From NCBI RefSeq assembly GCF_050859025.1, contig NZ_CP138200.1, positions 2,914,001 to 2,978,000 of the forward strand: a DNA stretch of 64,000 bases, in the 5' to 3' direction. This DNA comes from Wukongibacter sp050859025. Its GTDB lineage: Bacteria; Bacillota; Clostridia; Peptostreptococcales; Caminicellaceae. The notes beneath the pieces are model-generated. The model was not told the DNA's origin, did no database searches, and saw only the letters and a program-made list of their open reading frames with translations. Of the stretch, positions 34,910 to 44,577 are shown in pieces. A program made the translations under genes and the position numbers. Numbering within the stretch: position 1 is the first letter of the stretch; every line of letters starts with the position of its first letter.

Positions 34910-35479
34910 TTGAAAGTATTAGCTTTGATGGGGAGCCCGCGAATCAATAGGAATACTGACATCTTGTTAGAAGAAGTCCTAAAAGGAATTAGAGAGTGTA
35001 CCAGTGATATAAATAAGTATGAATTGGTAAAGCTAAAAATAAATCATTGCATAGCATGCTACAAATGTGGAGAGAGAGGTCATTGTATATACAATGACGA
35101 CATGAACAAGCTGTTTAAAGAATTTGATAAAGCCGATGTAATTATTCTTGCTACACCGTTGTACTTTAATTCTGTAAGCAGCATAAGTAAGACAATGATT
35201 GATCGTTGTCATGCACTTTGGACAAGTAAATACATATATAAAAAGCCTCTAATTGATAGGTACAAAAAAAGAAAAGGTATATTTATTTGTACAGCTGGAG
35301 TAAAACAAGATGAAAATGGTTTTATTGGAGCTTTAACTGTAGTAGATTTGTTTTTCAAGTCGGTAAATACTGAGTTATTAGCGAACTTACTTATTGAAGA
35401 TACGGACAGCTTTTTTATGTCAGAAAGAAAAGATATATTAAAAGAAGCATATGATATTGGAAAGAATATATGTCAATAA
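34910..35479 (+). CDS. Flavodoxin-family NAD(P)H-dependent oxidoreductase
   Basis: 189 residues. N-terminal FMN phosphate-binding loop MGSPRINRNTD and a CIACYKCGERGHC segment (Cys48/51/54 region) typical of iron-sulfur flavoprotein-like oxidoreductases. Substrate unknown. TTG 34910 is the start: GGGAGG lies 7 nt upstream and the downstream sequence MKVLALMGSP is the family N-terminus. The thiamine-binding-type gene follows after 21 nt, suggesting an operon. Confidence 0.86.
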   Translation: MKVLALMGSPRINRNTDILLEEVLKGIRECTSDINKYELVKLKINHCIACYKCGERGHCIYNDDMNKLFKEFDKADVIILATPLYFNSVSSISKTMIDRCHALWTSKYIYKKPLIDRYKKRKGIFICTAGVKQDENGFIGALTVVDLFFKSVNTELLANLLIEDTDSFFMSERKDILKEAYDIGKNICQ

Positions 35480-35500
35480 TATAAAGGAGGAAATAGAACA

Positions 35501-35800
35501 ATGGCAATTGTTGAGTTTACAATAGTACCTCTAGGTACAAAAGACACCAGCTTGAGTAAATATGTTGCTGACTGTCACAAAGTTTTAGAGGAAGTAGAGG
35601 AAATAAAGTATCAGCTTACACCAATGGGGACTATAGTTGAAGGAGATTTAGATTTAATCCTTAAAACTATTAGAAAAATCCATGAGGTTCCATTTAATAA
35701 TGGAGCTTTGAGAGTATCTACAAGCATAAAGATTGATGATAGAAGAGACAAATCTTCCAGTATGGAAGCTAAGGTGAAGTCCGTAAAAGAAAAGCTATAA
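35501..35800 (+). CDS. MTH1187-family thiamine-binding protein
   Basis: 99 residues, full length for the MTH1187/YkoF-like family: MAIVEFTIVPLGTKDTSLSKYVA...YQLTPMGTIVEGDLD is the signature. Structures of the family bind thiamine or HMP; the physiological role is uncertain. It is the second gene of a two-gene unit with the flavodoxin-family enzyme. No TPP riboswitch was found upstream. Start ATG after AAAGGAGG. Confidence 0.9.
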   Translation: MAIVEFTIVPLGTKDTSLSKYVADCHKVLEEVEEIKYQLTPMGTIVEGDLDLILKTIRKIHEVPFNNGALRVSTSIKIDDRRDKSSSMEAKVKSVKEKL

Positions 35801-35919
35801 TATAATTTGAGCCGTAAAAATTTTGTTGGGTTTTTTCTAAATATTTGACATGAATCGATAATTATATGATATTATAATAATGTATTATGTATACACTATT
35901 GTTTGAAGGAGGAAGAAAC

Positions 35920-36495
35920 ATGAGCAAAAAACTAGTACCAGTAGGCTTATCAAACCGTCATATACATTTAAGTAAAGAACATATCGAGGCACTATTTGGA
36001 GAAGGTTATGAACTAACAAAGTTCAAGGATCTTGCTCAACCAGGACAATACGCATGTAATGAAAAGGTTGATATTGTAGGACCTAAGGGAACTATAAAAG
36101 GAGTAAGAGTATTAGGACCTGCTAGAGGTAATACTCAAGTTGAGATTTCATTTGCCGACGGATTTACTTTAGGAGTTAAACCTCCGGTTAGGGATTCAGG
36201 AGATTTAGCTGGAAGTCCAGGAGCAAAGATCATTGGACCAAAGGGTGAAGCTGAGATGGAAGTTGGAATCATTGCTGCAGCTAGACACATTCATATGCAT
36301 ACTAGTGACGGTGAGAAGTTTGGTATTGAAGATAAAGAAATAGTAAAGGTAAGTGTTGAAGGTAAAAGAGGATTAGTATTTGAAAATGTACTTGCTAGAG
36401 TTAATCCAAACTATGCTTTAGAATTCCATGTTGACTTAGAAGAAGGAAATGCAGCAGGACTTAAAAATGGAGACATGGTTGAAATTATAAAGTAG
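35920..36495 (+). CDS. pduL: Phosphate propanoyltransferase (PduL type phosphotransacylase)
   Basis: 191 residues with the duplicated PduL beta-barrel: VGLSNRHIHLSKEHIEALFG (first metal-binding His pair) and AARHIHMHTSDGEKFG (second), plus VKPPVRDSGDL. Interconverts acyl-CoA and acyl phosphate. There is no N-terminal microcompartment-targeting helix and no shell genes nearby, so it is likely the housekeeping phosphotransacetylase for acetate formation. ATG 35920 follows GGAGGAAGAAAC; the upstream in-frame extension from 35887 is not supported. A TTGACA box at about 35845 may be its promoter. Confidence 0.9.
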   Translation: MSKKLVPVGLSNRHIHLSKEHIEALFGEGYELTKFKDLAQPGQYACNEKVDIVGPKGTIKGVRVLGPARGNTQVEISFADGFTLGVKPPVRDSGDLAGSPGAKIIGPKGEAEMEVGIIAAARHIHMHTSDGEKFGIEDKEIVKVSVEGKRGLVFENVLARVNPNYALEFHVDLEEGNAAGLKNGDMVEIIK

Positions 36496-36582
36496 AGAAG
36501 AATGCCTTATAGGGTATTAATTATAGATTGTTTCTAGAAAAGAAATATGAAATAAGAATAGAATTTTTATAGATATTAATAA

Positions 36583-36625
36583 GACCACAGCAAACAAATT
36601 ATTAGATAATTGCTGTGGCCTTTTA
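36583..36625 (+). terminator. Terminator of pduL
   Basis: CCACAGCAA/TTGCTGTGG stem (36585-36593 with 36610-36618) followed by CCTTTTATT. Confidence 0.85.
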
Positions 36626-36749
36626 TTGTTTTCACTATTTAAGTATCAGCAAAGCCTGCCAATTATCATTGAAAAGTTGATTTCGAGTAGGCTTAGTTAT
36701 ATAATGAAAAATGTGTTAAAATATAGTAAACATTTTAGTGGGGGTAAAC

Positions 36750-38168
36750 ATGAGAAAAATACTAATTTTGATTGTCTTAGTAATTTCAAGCATATTTCTA
36801 TTTTCTTGTAAAAGTCAAATTAATGAGGAAAAAGGTGAGAATAAGAGAGAAGAAGAAATAAAAACTACAGCAGTAGTTGAAGAAACAAATATTTATAAAG
36901 AGGACTATTTAGAAGCTTGTACACTATTAGCAAATAACTATATATATCTTGAAAGAAAACTAAATAAATCAAGGAAGAGCTTTTTGGATGATTGTATAAA
37001 GTATGCAGATTCAATAGACTGGAATGAAGGAGAAAAACAATTTATTTCTGAAATCAGAAAACTTCTATCAAAGTTTCCCGATGGACATGTTACATGGAGC
37101 CTAGATAAGAAGCTTTATCTAAGAAATGAAGGAAAATTCCTCGGATTAATAATAACAGTGGGCAAAGATAACAAAGTTTATGTAGGAAAAGTATATAATG
37201 AGTACATAGATAACATAAGGGAAGGGGACGAAATATTAAAAATTAATGGAGAGGAAGCAATGATAGCAATAAAATCCTTTTCAGAGAAAATCCCCAGCTC
37301 GACTTCCTATGGCTCAAGGGAACTGGCTTCAAGAAGATTTACTATTGAGTATCCCAATCAGCCTATAAGAGATGAATTAAAAGATGTAGAAATAACACTT
37401 AAGGATAGGGACGGTAATATAAAGGATATAGTTCTTCAGTGGAAGGATTGTAGTGCAACAATTGATTTTGAGAAATATAAGTCACATAATTTAGTGCTAT
37501 TGACGCGGGGGATACAACCTTCACTAGAAGAAATACCAACGGATATAAGCTATACTAACCCAGCCCTTCTATATTACTTTAGAAATATTAAAACAAAAAA
37601 GGCTGCAGTCCTTCATCCGAGGGATTTTTATAATTGGAATCAAAGGGATTTGGACGTAACCTTTAAGGAGATACTAAGGCATAAACCTGACATTTTAGTT
37701 TTAGACCTTAAGGATACAGCTGGTGGTGCCTTTGATCAGGTACTATATCTATCCCATGCTATCGGAATAGATAAGGATTTTAAATTCTTCTATGATTATA
37801 TTGATTCTGACACTGATATGAGAACATCAGGTATAGGGGATTTTAGCTTTATTACTGACGAAATAGAGCTTGAGAACATATGGAATGGTGAGGTTATTGT
37901 AAGGATTAATTCTATATGTGCCAGTGGATCAGATATTTTCCCAAGATGGTTTCAATTAAATAAAAGAGGTAAAATAGTCGGGATGCCTACAGCAGGAGCC
38001 GGCGGAGGAACTGATCAATTTGTTTTAAAAAATACGAAAACAGAGATTAGTTTACCACTTAGGGAAAGAATAATATATGGAGATGATAAGCCTATAGAGG
38101 GTAACTCTATAATGCCGGATATAATTGATGACGGATATTTAATAGAAATATTAGAAAAAGCAATCTAA
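36750..38168 (+). CDS. Lipoprotein with S41 (C-terminal processing) peptidase-like domain
   Basis: 472 residues. Signal peptide ending FLFSC (Cys20) marks a lipoprotein. A PDZ-like stretch (LGLIITVGKDNKVYVGKVYN...GDEILKINGEEA, about residues 125-170) precedes the S41 core: DILVLDLKDTAGG, then NSICASGSDIFPRW, where the Ser of ASGSD is the expected nucleophile position, and GMPTAGAGGGTDQF. A general-base Lys is not obvious, so activity is uncertain. ATG 36750 follows GTGGGGGTAAAC. Probably acts at the cell surface. Confidence 0.75.
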   Translation: MRKILILIVLVISSIFLFSCKSQINEEKGENKREEEIKTTAVVEETNIYKEDYLEACTLLANNYIYLERKLNKSRKSFLDDCIKYADSIDWNEGEKQFISEIRKLLSKFPDGHVTWSLDKKLYLRNEGKFLGLIITVGKDNKVYVGKVYNEYIDNIREGDEILKINGEEAMIAIKSFSEKIPSSTSYGSRELASRRFTIEYPNQPIRDELKDVEITLKDRDGNIKDIVLQWKDCSATIDFEKYKSHNLVLLTRGIQPSLEEIPTDISYTNPALLYYFRNIKTKKAAVLHPRDFYNWNQRDLDVTFKEILRHKPDILVLDLKDTAGGAFDQVLYLSHAIGIDKDFKFFYDYIDSDTDMRTSGIGDFSFITDEIELENIWNGEVIVRINSICASGSDIFPRWFQLNKRGKIVGMPTAGAGGGTDQFVLKNTKTEISLPLRERIIYGDDKPIEGNSIMPDIIDDGYLIEILEKAI

Positions 38169-38415
38169 TAGCTTAGCTTTACTGTATCCCATAGAAGTAT
38201 CTTAGACATTTCTAAATGGATTAGAGTTAACAAAAATGATAAATAGAAGAAAATATTAGTGTTAATCCTTAGAACCAATATATTAATCCCTGCATATATT
38301 ACTTATGTAGGGATAATTTGTTTAAAGCCAGAATATTAAAGGAAACTTTGAAAGAAGAAAGTAGCTTTTCAAATTTCTATCAATAATCCGATTTAGAGAA
38401 AGGACTGATGAAAAA

Positions 38416-38883
38416 ATGTATGAAAATTTCCTAAGGGATTCCCATAAACAGAAGAAAGATAATGATAACAATAACAATAAGACTTCATTTAAACCCTATC
38501 ATGATAAATTATTAAGGACTATTCAAGAGTGTGAAGATACTTGTGAAATGATGACTACCTATGTAAAAAATAGATCTGATATTAAGTCAAGAATTAGACA
38601 GCTCAGCTTATTAGGTGACTGTGCAGATATTTGCGGTTTAACAGCAAAGTATATTGCGAGAAGAAGTGAGTTTTCAAAGGCTATAGCAGATTTGTGTGCA
38701 AATATCTGTGAAGCATGCGGAAAGGAATGCTCAAGGTTCTCCGATCCAGAATCACAAAATTGCGCTAAGATTTGCTTCCATTGTGCTAATGCATGTCGTG
38801 AATATGCTAGAGTTAAGATGAAGCCTATAAACACAACCAAGCCAATGAAAACAATGATGCCTAGATATCCTATGATGTTCTAA
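38416..38883 (+). CDS. Cys-rich four-helix copper-storage-like protein (DUF326/Csp type)
   Basis: 155 residues with 12 Cys placed in helical spacing (ECEDTC, DCADIC, LCANICEACGKEC, NCAKICFHCANAC), the pattern of Csp/DUF326 four-helix bundles that hold Cu(I) inside the bundle. No signal peptide, so it is cytosolic. The C-terminus is Met-rich (PMKTMMPRYPMMF), which may add copper affinity. No copper exporter or CsoR is adjacent. The Asn/Lys-rich N-terminus (residues 10-25) may be a flexible lead-in. Confidence 0.85.
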   Translation: MYENFLRDSHKQKKDNDNNNNKTSFKPYHDKLLRTIQECEDTCEMMTTYVKNRSDIKSRIRQLSLLGDCADICGLTAKYIARRSEFSKAIADLCANICEACGKECSRFSDPESQNCAKICFHCANACREYARVKMKPINTTKPMKTMMPRYPMMF

Positions 38884-38891
38884 AAATAACT

Positions 38892-38934
38892 AAGACCTAG
38901 AAGGAATAGAACAAATTCCTTCTAGGTCTTATTA
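38892..38934. terminator. Bidirectional terminator
   Basis: AAGACCTAGAAGGAAT/ATTCCTTCTAGGTCTT stem between convergent genes, with T-rich flanks on both strands. Confidence 0.85.
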
Positions 38935-39560
38935 TCTAATAACATACCCTTACATACAATGTTTTCATACTTATTTTCAAGAGCAGTTTTCTTAGAAATC
39001 TTTATATTTCTAAAGGCATAATATATTTTTAAAATAAGGCCCTTAGTGGGTTCAAACAGAAACTCTAATGTATTTTCATTGTTTTTAATCCTCTCGCTAA
39101 AGATTCTTTCATTTAAAGCTAACTCTTTACCATTTATAATATTTATACCTAAATTTTTTAAAGGAGACTTAAATTCTGAAAGTAGGTTTATTATTTTACT
39201 TACATGATTAGATCCAAAGGTTTTATCAAAAGAATCTAATGAATTTATAGCATTATTATACTTTGAGATCAATTCCTTCATATTGTTAAGTAATTCATCA
39301 TCATTCCCATCTAGATTATCAATTGCCTCCTCTAAAAGCTGTTCATCGTGATAAAATCTTTTATATTCCTCCTTCAATTCTTTAAGATTGTCATAAAAAT
39401 TATCGTAAAACATCAAACTATTTTCAGAGGGATTGTAGGCAGAGTTTTGTACTTCCTTTATTGAAGAAATAGATTCTATTGCACTGGTCCTATCTACATT
39501 AGTTTTTCTATCTACGAAGCTGGTTTGAATCCTGCTTTTTTTTACTGATGTAACCTTCAT
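38922..39560 (-). CDS. Hypothetical protein with weak FliD-C-terminus resemblance
   Basis: 212 residues, charged and probably helical in the middle (residues 60-115). The region LKNLGINIINGKELALNER...NTLEFLFEPTKGLILKIYYAF recalls the C-terminal FliD pattern (GI-x-G-x-L-x-LDE...LF-x-x-x-G). There are no flagellar genes in the window, so a flagellar role is doubtful. Start ATG 39560 (AGGGGTGAGTCAC upstream) is preferred to GTG 39569. Its 3' end overlaps the bidirectional terminator. Confidence 0.65.
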   Translation of the reverse strand: MKVTSVKKSRIQTSFVDRKTNVDRTSAIESISSIKEVQNSAYNPSENSLMFYDNFYDNLKELKEEYKRFYHDEQLLEEAIDNLDGNDDELLNNMKELISKYNNAINSLDSFDKTFGSNHVSKIINLLSEFKSPLKNLGINIINGKELALNERIFSERIKNNENTLEFLFEPTKGLILKIYYAFRNIKISKKTALENKYENIVCKGMLLDNKT

Positions 39561-39646
39561 GTGACTCACCCCTGTACCATAATATTTATAGTAAATATAT
39601 CGGCAATAGAGGAGGTTACCTTTATCAAATTTAAATAGGCTGCTAA

Positions 39647-39814
39647 ATGCTAATTTATTCTAAGTTGCTTAAATACTCTTTAAATGCTTTAAGCTTTAAA
39701 TCAGCAGATAATGTTACTTTTTCTACCCATAAGAAAAATCTCCTTATTGTAATAAATAGAGAACTGAGCCTAAGTAATGCATTGGATAAAGTAGAAAATC
39801 TAGAAAAAAATTAA
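39647..39814 (+). CDS. Possible 55-residue protein
   Basis: Frame from ATG 39647 to TAA 39814 encodes MLIYSKLLKYSLNALSFK... ending SNALDKVENLEKN. The composition is protein-like, but no proper ribosome site precedes it (AATAGGC only). Could be a remnant. No homologue recognised. Confidence 0.28.
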   Translation: MLIYSKLLKYSLNALSFKSADNVTFSTHKKNLLIVINRELSLSNALDKVENLEKN

Positions 39815-39876
39815 TATTAGTACATTAATCTTACCATATTACATTGTTTTTGTTATAATTCAATTGATGGGGGGCG

Positions 39877-40788
39877 ATGAAAATTAAATTTAATAAAATA
39901 GTATCTATAGATAACACTGGATTAGAAAAAGAAGTCAAAGCAAAATTACATGATCTAGCTGATGAAGTAGTGCTTTATGATGATTATCCAACTAATAATG
40001 TTGATATTATTTCAAGGATAGGTGATGCCGAGTGTGTTTTAGTATCGTGGAATACACGAATTGATAAAGAGGTAATTGAAAGCTGTCCTAGCATAAAATA
40101 TATTGGGATGTGTTGTAGTCTATATGATGAAAACAGTGCTAATGTAGATATTAATACAGCAAAGAAATATGGTATTACGGTGCTAGGTGTAAGGGACTAT
40201 GGCGATGAGGGTTTAGTAGAATTTGTTATTAGTGAACTTATAAGATTACTACACGGTTTTGGAAAGCATCAATGGAAAGAGGAAGTATTAGAGCTAACTA
40301 ATCAAAGACTTGGAATTGTTGGTTTAGGTACTACTGGTATAATGCTTGCGGAAAAGGCAAAAGCATTCGGCATGGAGGTATTCTATTATAGTAGATCAAG
40401 AAAATTAGATTTAGAAAAAGAAGGAATAAAGTATCGTAAGCTAAATGACCTATTAAAAGAAGTAGATATATTATCAACCCATTTACCTAGAAATACTATT
40501 ATTTTAAGGGAAGAGGGATTTGAATTATTTGGTAATAATAAAATACTTATAAATACTTCTTTAGAGCCAACCTTTGATGTGTCAAGTTTTGTAGAATGGA
40601 TAAAGAACAAAGGGAATTATGCCATTTTTGACAGAGTAGCTATGGGAGCTTTTTATGAGGAGCTTAAAAGAAATGATAAGGTAATATTTTCAGAAAAAGT
40701 TTCAGGATGGACTAAACAGGCTAAGGAAAGATTATCTGTTAAGGTACTAGAAAATATATATGGTTATTTAAATTTAAAGTCGAAATAA
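39877..40788 (+). CDS. D-isomer-specific 2-hydroxyacid dehydrogenase family protein
   Basis: 303 residues. Rossmann motif LGIVGLGTTGIMLAEKAKAFGMEV (about 143-165) and the later NTSLEPTFD region, where family members have the catalytic His/Glu area, place it in the D-2-hydroxyacid dehydrogenase family. The catalytic His is not obvious at the usual H-x-P-L/T site (THLPRNT is present), so substrate and activity are uncertain. ATG 39877 is preceded by GATGGGGGGCG. It appears to be a single-gene unit. Confidence 0.85.
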   Translation: MKIKFNKIVSIDNTGLEKEVKAKLHDLADEVVLYDDYPTNNVDIISRIGDAECVLVSWNTRIDKEVIESCPSIKYIGMCCSLYDENSANVDINTAKKYGITVLGVRDYGDEGLVEFVISELIRLLHGFGKHQWKEEVLELTNQRLGIVGLGTTGIMLAEKAKAFGMEVFYYSRSRKLDLEKEGIKYRKLNDLLKEVDILSTHLPRNTIILREEGFELFGNNKILINTSLEPTFDVSSFVEWIKNKGNYAIFDRVAMGAFYEELKRNDKVIFSEKVSGWTKQAKERLSVKVLENIYGYLNLKSK

Positions 40789-41013
40789 AATATGTATTGG
40801 TTAAAAATAGCCCTGTAAGGAGTTAGCTTTAGAATATAAATAGTCTTATAACAATGCTTTGATATAATAGACTATGTAAAGGGGTTTTTGAATCTGTAAC
40901 ACTTTTGTCAGTTCTTATTGAGTATTTGTATATATAATTATAAATGTAGAGATTGCAAAGAACATTGTAGATTTAGTATCAAAAATTATACATACGAATA
41001 CGGAGGAGATAAT

Positions 41014-42300
41014 ATGAAAAAAGGATTAATAATAGCAACTTGTATATCAAGTTTGGTTTTAGGCGGTTGTGCAATAAATATGAATGCTGAGGAGATAATG
41101 TCTGCACCCAAAATGTCAGTAACTCAGGAAAATATTCAAAGTATAATAAAGGAAAATCTAGGGGAGGGTATAAAGCTTCTAAAGCCCCAAAATATCAACA
41201 GTCCGATCCAATTTATAGATGTTGATAATGATGACCAAGATGAGATAGTAGTATTCTATGCATTTGAAAATGAAAGTAATTTACTTAGAATAGCTGTATT
41301 TGACTATGTAGATGATGAGCTAAAGGTGTATAATACTATAAAGGCAAATGGATTTGACTTTGACAAAGTATTCTTTAAAGACATAGATGGAGATAAGAAT
41401 CTAGAGATAGTACTTGGCTATGAGATAGAGAAGTATATGCCAAAGGGATTAAATATTTATAAATATGAAGAAGAAGATTTAGTAGAGATATTTAGTGAAA
41501 CCTACGATCAGATGATAACTTATGATATTGATTCAGATAATATAGATGAAATTTTACTGACTAAAAAGGACAGAGAAAAAGTTATATCAAACTTAAATAT
41601 ATATAAATACAAAAAAGGTAAAATGGTAAAAAGCGATGAGAAAGAGATTGATTATGGTGGGGTTGTAAGCCTTAAGGCAGGTTTGGCATCAAAAGATACC
41701 ATAGGAGTATTTGTAGACAGTGTTGTAGGAGCTCATTCAGGGTCAACAAATATGTTTGTATATAAAGATGGAGGTTTGGTAGATCCATTTAAGGATAATC
41801 CAGATAAGTGGGATATGTTTTTTAGTCCATATGCTGTAATATCAAAAGACATAGATAATGATGGAATTATCGAAATTCCTAGCTTATTTCCATTAAAGGG
41901 CTATGAAAATGAAGCTATGGCTGGCATGCTTTTTAAAACTAAATGGTCCAAATGGGATGAAAAGGACGGAATTAAGTTTATTATGGATTCTATATATAAT
42001 GCCTATGGAGAATACGAGATTCTATTTCCAGAAGGCTTAAATGAAAATATAACTTTAACTAGGGAAATTAATGAGAATAAATATAGTGATGTGATTGAAT
42101 ATGTTGATGGGGATAAAAAGGAAGAAATTTTTGAGATATTAGCTATAGTTGGGAAAGAGAACACGGAAGAACTTGGAGCAGAATATAAACACTTAAAAAG
42201 CTATAAAGATATGATATACTTTGTTAGAATAATAAATGAAGAACTATATAAGGAATTAGACTTTGAGAATATATTAAATAATAATTTCATAACAGGGTGA
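41014..42300 (+). CDS. Lipoprotein with FG-GAP-like Asp-rich repeats, first gene of a two-component operon
   Basis: 428 residues. Lipobox SLVLGGC (Cys19). At least four calcium-loop-like repeats of the form D-x-D-x-D/N-x-x-E-I are visible: FIDVDNDDQDEI, FKDIDGDKNLEI, ITYDIDSDNIDEI and ISKDIDNDGIIEI, as in FG-GAP/VCBS beta-propeller blades. It probably sits on the outer face of the membrane. Its stop overlaps the start region of the response-regulator gene, so the lipoprotein may modulate the sensor kinase encoded third. ATG 41014 follows GGAGGAG; longer readings are not supported. Confidence 0.82.
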   Translation: MKKGLIIATCISSLVLGGCAINMNAEEIMSAPKMSVTQENIQSIIKENLGEGIKLLKPQNINSPIQFIDVDNDDQDEIVVFYAFENESNLLRIAVFDYVDDELKVYNTIKANGFDFDKVFFKDIDGDKNLEIVLGYEIEKYMPKGLNIYKYEEEDLVEIFSETYDQMITYDIDSDNIDEILLTKKDREKVISNLNIYKYKKGKMVKSDEKEIDYGGVVSLKAGLASKDTIGVFVDSVVGAHSGSTNMFVYKDGGLVDPFKDNPDKWDMFFSPYAVISKDIDNDGIIEIPSLFPLKGYENEAMAGMLFKTKWSKWDEKDGIKFIMDSIYNAYGEYEILFPEGLNENITLTREINENKYSDVIEYVDGDKKEEIFEILAIVGKENTEELGAEYKHLKSYKDMIYFVRIINEELYKELDFENILNNNFITG

Positions 42301-42305
42301 GAAGA

Positions 42306-42989
42306 TTGCTAAATATTTTATTACTTGAAGATGAAGATGGGATTAGGAGCTTTATTAAGGTTAATCTCCTTAGAGAAGGATATAATGTTTATGAAGCTGA
42401 TTACGGTGAAAAGGCTCTAGAGATATTAAAAAAGAATAAGATAGATATAGCTGTTTTAGACGTATTACTTCCTGATCTAAGTGGTTTTAAGGTCCTTGAA
42501 AATATTAGAGAAAAAGACAATAACATAGGGGTTATAATGCTTACAGCTAAGTCAATGCTAGAAGATAGAATCGAAGGTCTATCTTTAGGAGCAGATGACT
42601 ATATTACCAAGCCCTTTAGTCCAAAGGAGTTGATTTTACGCATACAGACTCTAGGAAGGAGAGTAAAGGGCTCTTCTAAAGAAATAACAACACTAAAGAC
42701 AAAGCGTTTCACTTTAAACCTAAACGATAGAGCTTTATATAAAAATAACATAGGTATAGATATTACGCAGACTGAGTTTGAAATATTGAAGTACTTTATT
42801 GAAAATAGTGGGGCTGCTCTAGCTAAGGATGAGATACTAGATGAGATTTGGGGAATAAACTATTTTGGATCAGTAAACACCCTTGATGTAAATATTAGTA
42901 GACTTAGAAGAAAAATCGAAGATAATCCATCAAAGCCTAAGCATAAAAAAACTGTTTGGGGATATGGATATAAATGGGAAGATGAGTAA
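42306..42989 (+). CDS. OmpR/PhoB-family response regulator
   Basis: 227 residues from TTG 42306 (AGGGTGAG lies 5-6 nt upstream); GTG 42297 is an alternative adding three residues. Receiver domain with the acidic pair EDED at residues 8-11, phospho-acceptor Asp52 (VLDVLLPD), Thr (MLTAKS) and Lys (YITKPF). C-terminal winged HTH with TQTEFEILKYFIENSG and the RRKIE...VWGYGYKW end. Two nucleotides separate its stop from the kinase start, and its start overlaps the lipoprotein stop region. Confidence 0.94.
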   Translation: MLNILLLEDEDGIRSFIKVNLLREGYNVYEADYGEKALEILKKNKIDIAVLDVLLPDLSGFKVLENIREKDNNIGVIMLTAKSMLEDRIEGLSLGADDYITKPFSPKELILRIQTLGRRVKGSSKEITTLKTKRFTLNLNDRALYKNNIGIDITQTEFEILKYFIENSGAALAKDEILDEIWGINYFGSVNTLDVNISRLRRKIEDNPSKPKHKKTVWGYGYKWEDE

Positions 42990-42991
42990 TT

Positions 42992-44386
42992 ATGAATGGG
43001 ATAAAGGGAAGATGGATAAAGAACTATGTACTTATTCCTATAATAGTTCTTTTATCGGTTGAAATATTTTTCATATATTTTGTAAAGGATTATTATTATG
43101 ACCTTATAAAGGCAAATCTTACTAAGAGAGTGGAGATTTCGGCAACCTTTTATAATAAATATCTTTCAGATAAAGACGCTTTTTTTGAAGATAGTATCCG
43201 AAGGCTATATAATGAATTTAGTATGGAGGATTTAGTTGAGACTCAAATTGTTGATAATGCAGGAAAGGTATTGTATACATCTAGTGGGCTAGAAATCCTA
43301 GAGAGAGTTAATACAAATGATTATCAGCAAGCATTGAACAGAAAGGTTGGCTATTATGTAGGAGAATATTTTAATGGAGAAAAGGTTATGATAGTATCTA
43401 TGCCATTGTACTTTCAGGATAGGGTTTCTGGAGTAATTCGTTCCATAACTACCTTAGAAAAAGCCGATGATATAGTTTCAAAATATATAAGGATATCCCT
43501 TTTAGTCAGTCTTATAATTATGGGAATAATGATAGTTTTAAGTAATATATTTTCAAAATCAATAATTAAACCTATTAGTGAGATATCTAGGGTGTCAAAA
43601 CTGTATGCAAATGGAGATTTTACCGAAAGAATAGATAAAAAATATAATGATGAAATAGGGGAATTGACTGATTCCATTAACTATATGGCAAGTGAAATAT
43701 CTAAGATACAAGATTTAAAGAATGATTTTATATCTTCAATATCCCATGAGCTGAGAACTCCTCTAACGGCTATTAATGGATGGAGTGAAACATTGCTTAC
43801 GGGTAAATTGTCAGATAAGGAAGAACTAGAAACTGGTCTCAAAATAATCGATAGAGAAACAAAAAGGCTGTATGGGCTTGTTGAGGAGCTGCTAGACTTT
43901 TCAAGAATTGAAAGACATGATTTAAAGCTAGAGGTTAAAGATATTAATCTTATCGAATTATTAGATGAGGTAGGTAAAATATTTTATAAGAGGAGCAAGA
44001 TAGAGGGAATAAATATTGTTCTCAATAATAAAATTGATAAACCACATATTAAAGGTGATTATAATAGACTAAAGCAAGTCCTGATAAATGTAATTGATAA
44101 TGGATTCAAATTTAACAAGAATAATGGATATATAAAGATAGAAGTAGATGGTAAAGGAGACTATGTTAGGATTTTTATAGAGGATAGCGGAGTAGGTATA
44201 AATGCTGAAGATATAAGGAAGGTAAAGGAAAAGTTCTATAAGGGAAATTCAAATATAAATGGCAGTGGTCTAGGCTTGTCAATAAGTAACGAGATAGTAA
44301 TGCTGCATGGAGGATCACTTGATATAGAGAGTAAGATAAACAAGGGAACTAGGGTCATAATTAAGTTGAAACGAAAATTGAATTAA
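42992..44386 (+). CDS. Membrane sensor histidine kinase
   Basis: 464 residues. TM1 about 10-33, extracytoplasmic sensor about 34-163, TM2 about 164-188, HAMP, then HisKA with SISHELRTPL (His252) and an ATPase domain with N box NVIDNGFKFN, G1 EDSGVGI and G2 NGSGLGLSI. Phosphorylates the upstream regulator. The extracellular sensing segment has no recognised ligand domain; the adjacent lipoprotein may supply sensing. A strong terminator follows. Confidence 0.94.
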   Translation: MNGIKGRWIKNYVLIPIIVLLSVEIFFIYFVKDYYYDLIKANLTKRVEISATFYNKYLSDKDAFFEDSIRRLYNEFSMEDLVETQIVDNAGKVLYTSSGLEILERVNTNDYQQALNRKVGYYVGEYFNGEKVMIVSMPLYFQDRVSGVIRSITTLEKADDIVSKYIRISLLVSLIIMGIMIVLSNIFSKSIIKPISEISRVSKLYANGDFTERIDKKYNDEIGELTDSINYMASEISKIQDLKNDFISSISHELRTPLTAINGWSETLLTGKLSDKEELETGLKIIDRETKRLYGLVEELLDFSRIERHDLKLEVKDINLIELLDEVGKIFYKRSKIEGINIVLNNKIDKPHIKGDYNRLKQVLINVIDNGFKFNKNNGYIKIEVDGKGDYVRIFIEDSGVGINAEDIRKVKEKFYKGNSNINGSGLGLSISNEIVMLHGGSLDIESKINKGTRVIIKLKRKLN

Positions 44387-44396
44387 AGAGATAAGA

Positions 44397-44434
44397 AATA
44401 ACTCCACTTGCGTAGATAGTGGAGTTATTTTCTA
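44397..44434 (+). terminator. Terminator of the lipoprotein/two-component operon
   Basis: AATAACTCCACT/AGTGGAGTTATT 12-bp stem then TTTCT. Confidence 0.88.
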
Positions 44435-44577
44435 TAATACTTATAAAATTATAAACCTTTTGAAATATAAGAAAGGTTCGATTAAAATATAGAATTAGAA
44501 GGTATGTGAAATTTTATTAACTCCAATAATAAATTTAACATGTTCTTCATAACTATAAACTAGAGTATTATCTATTT

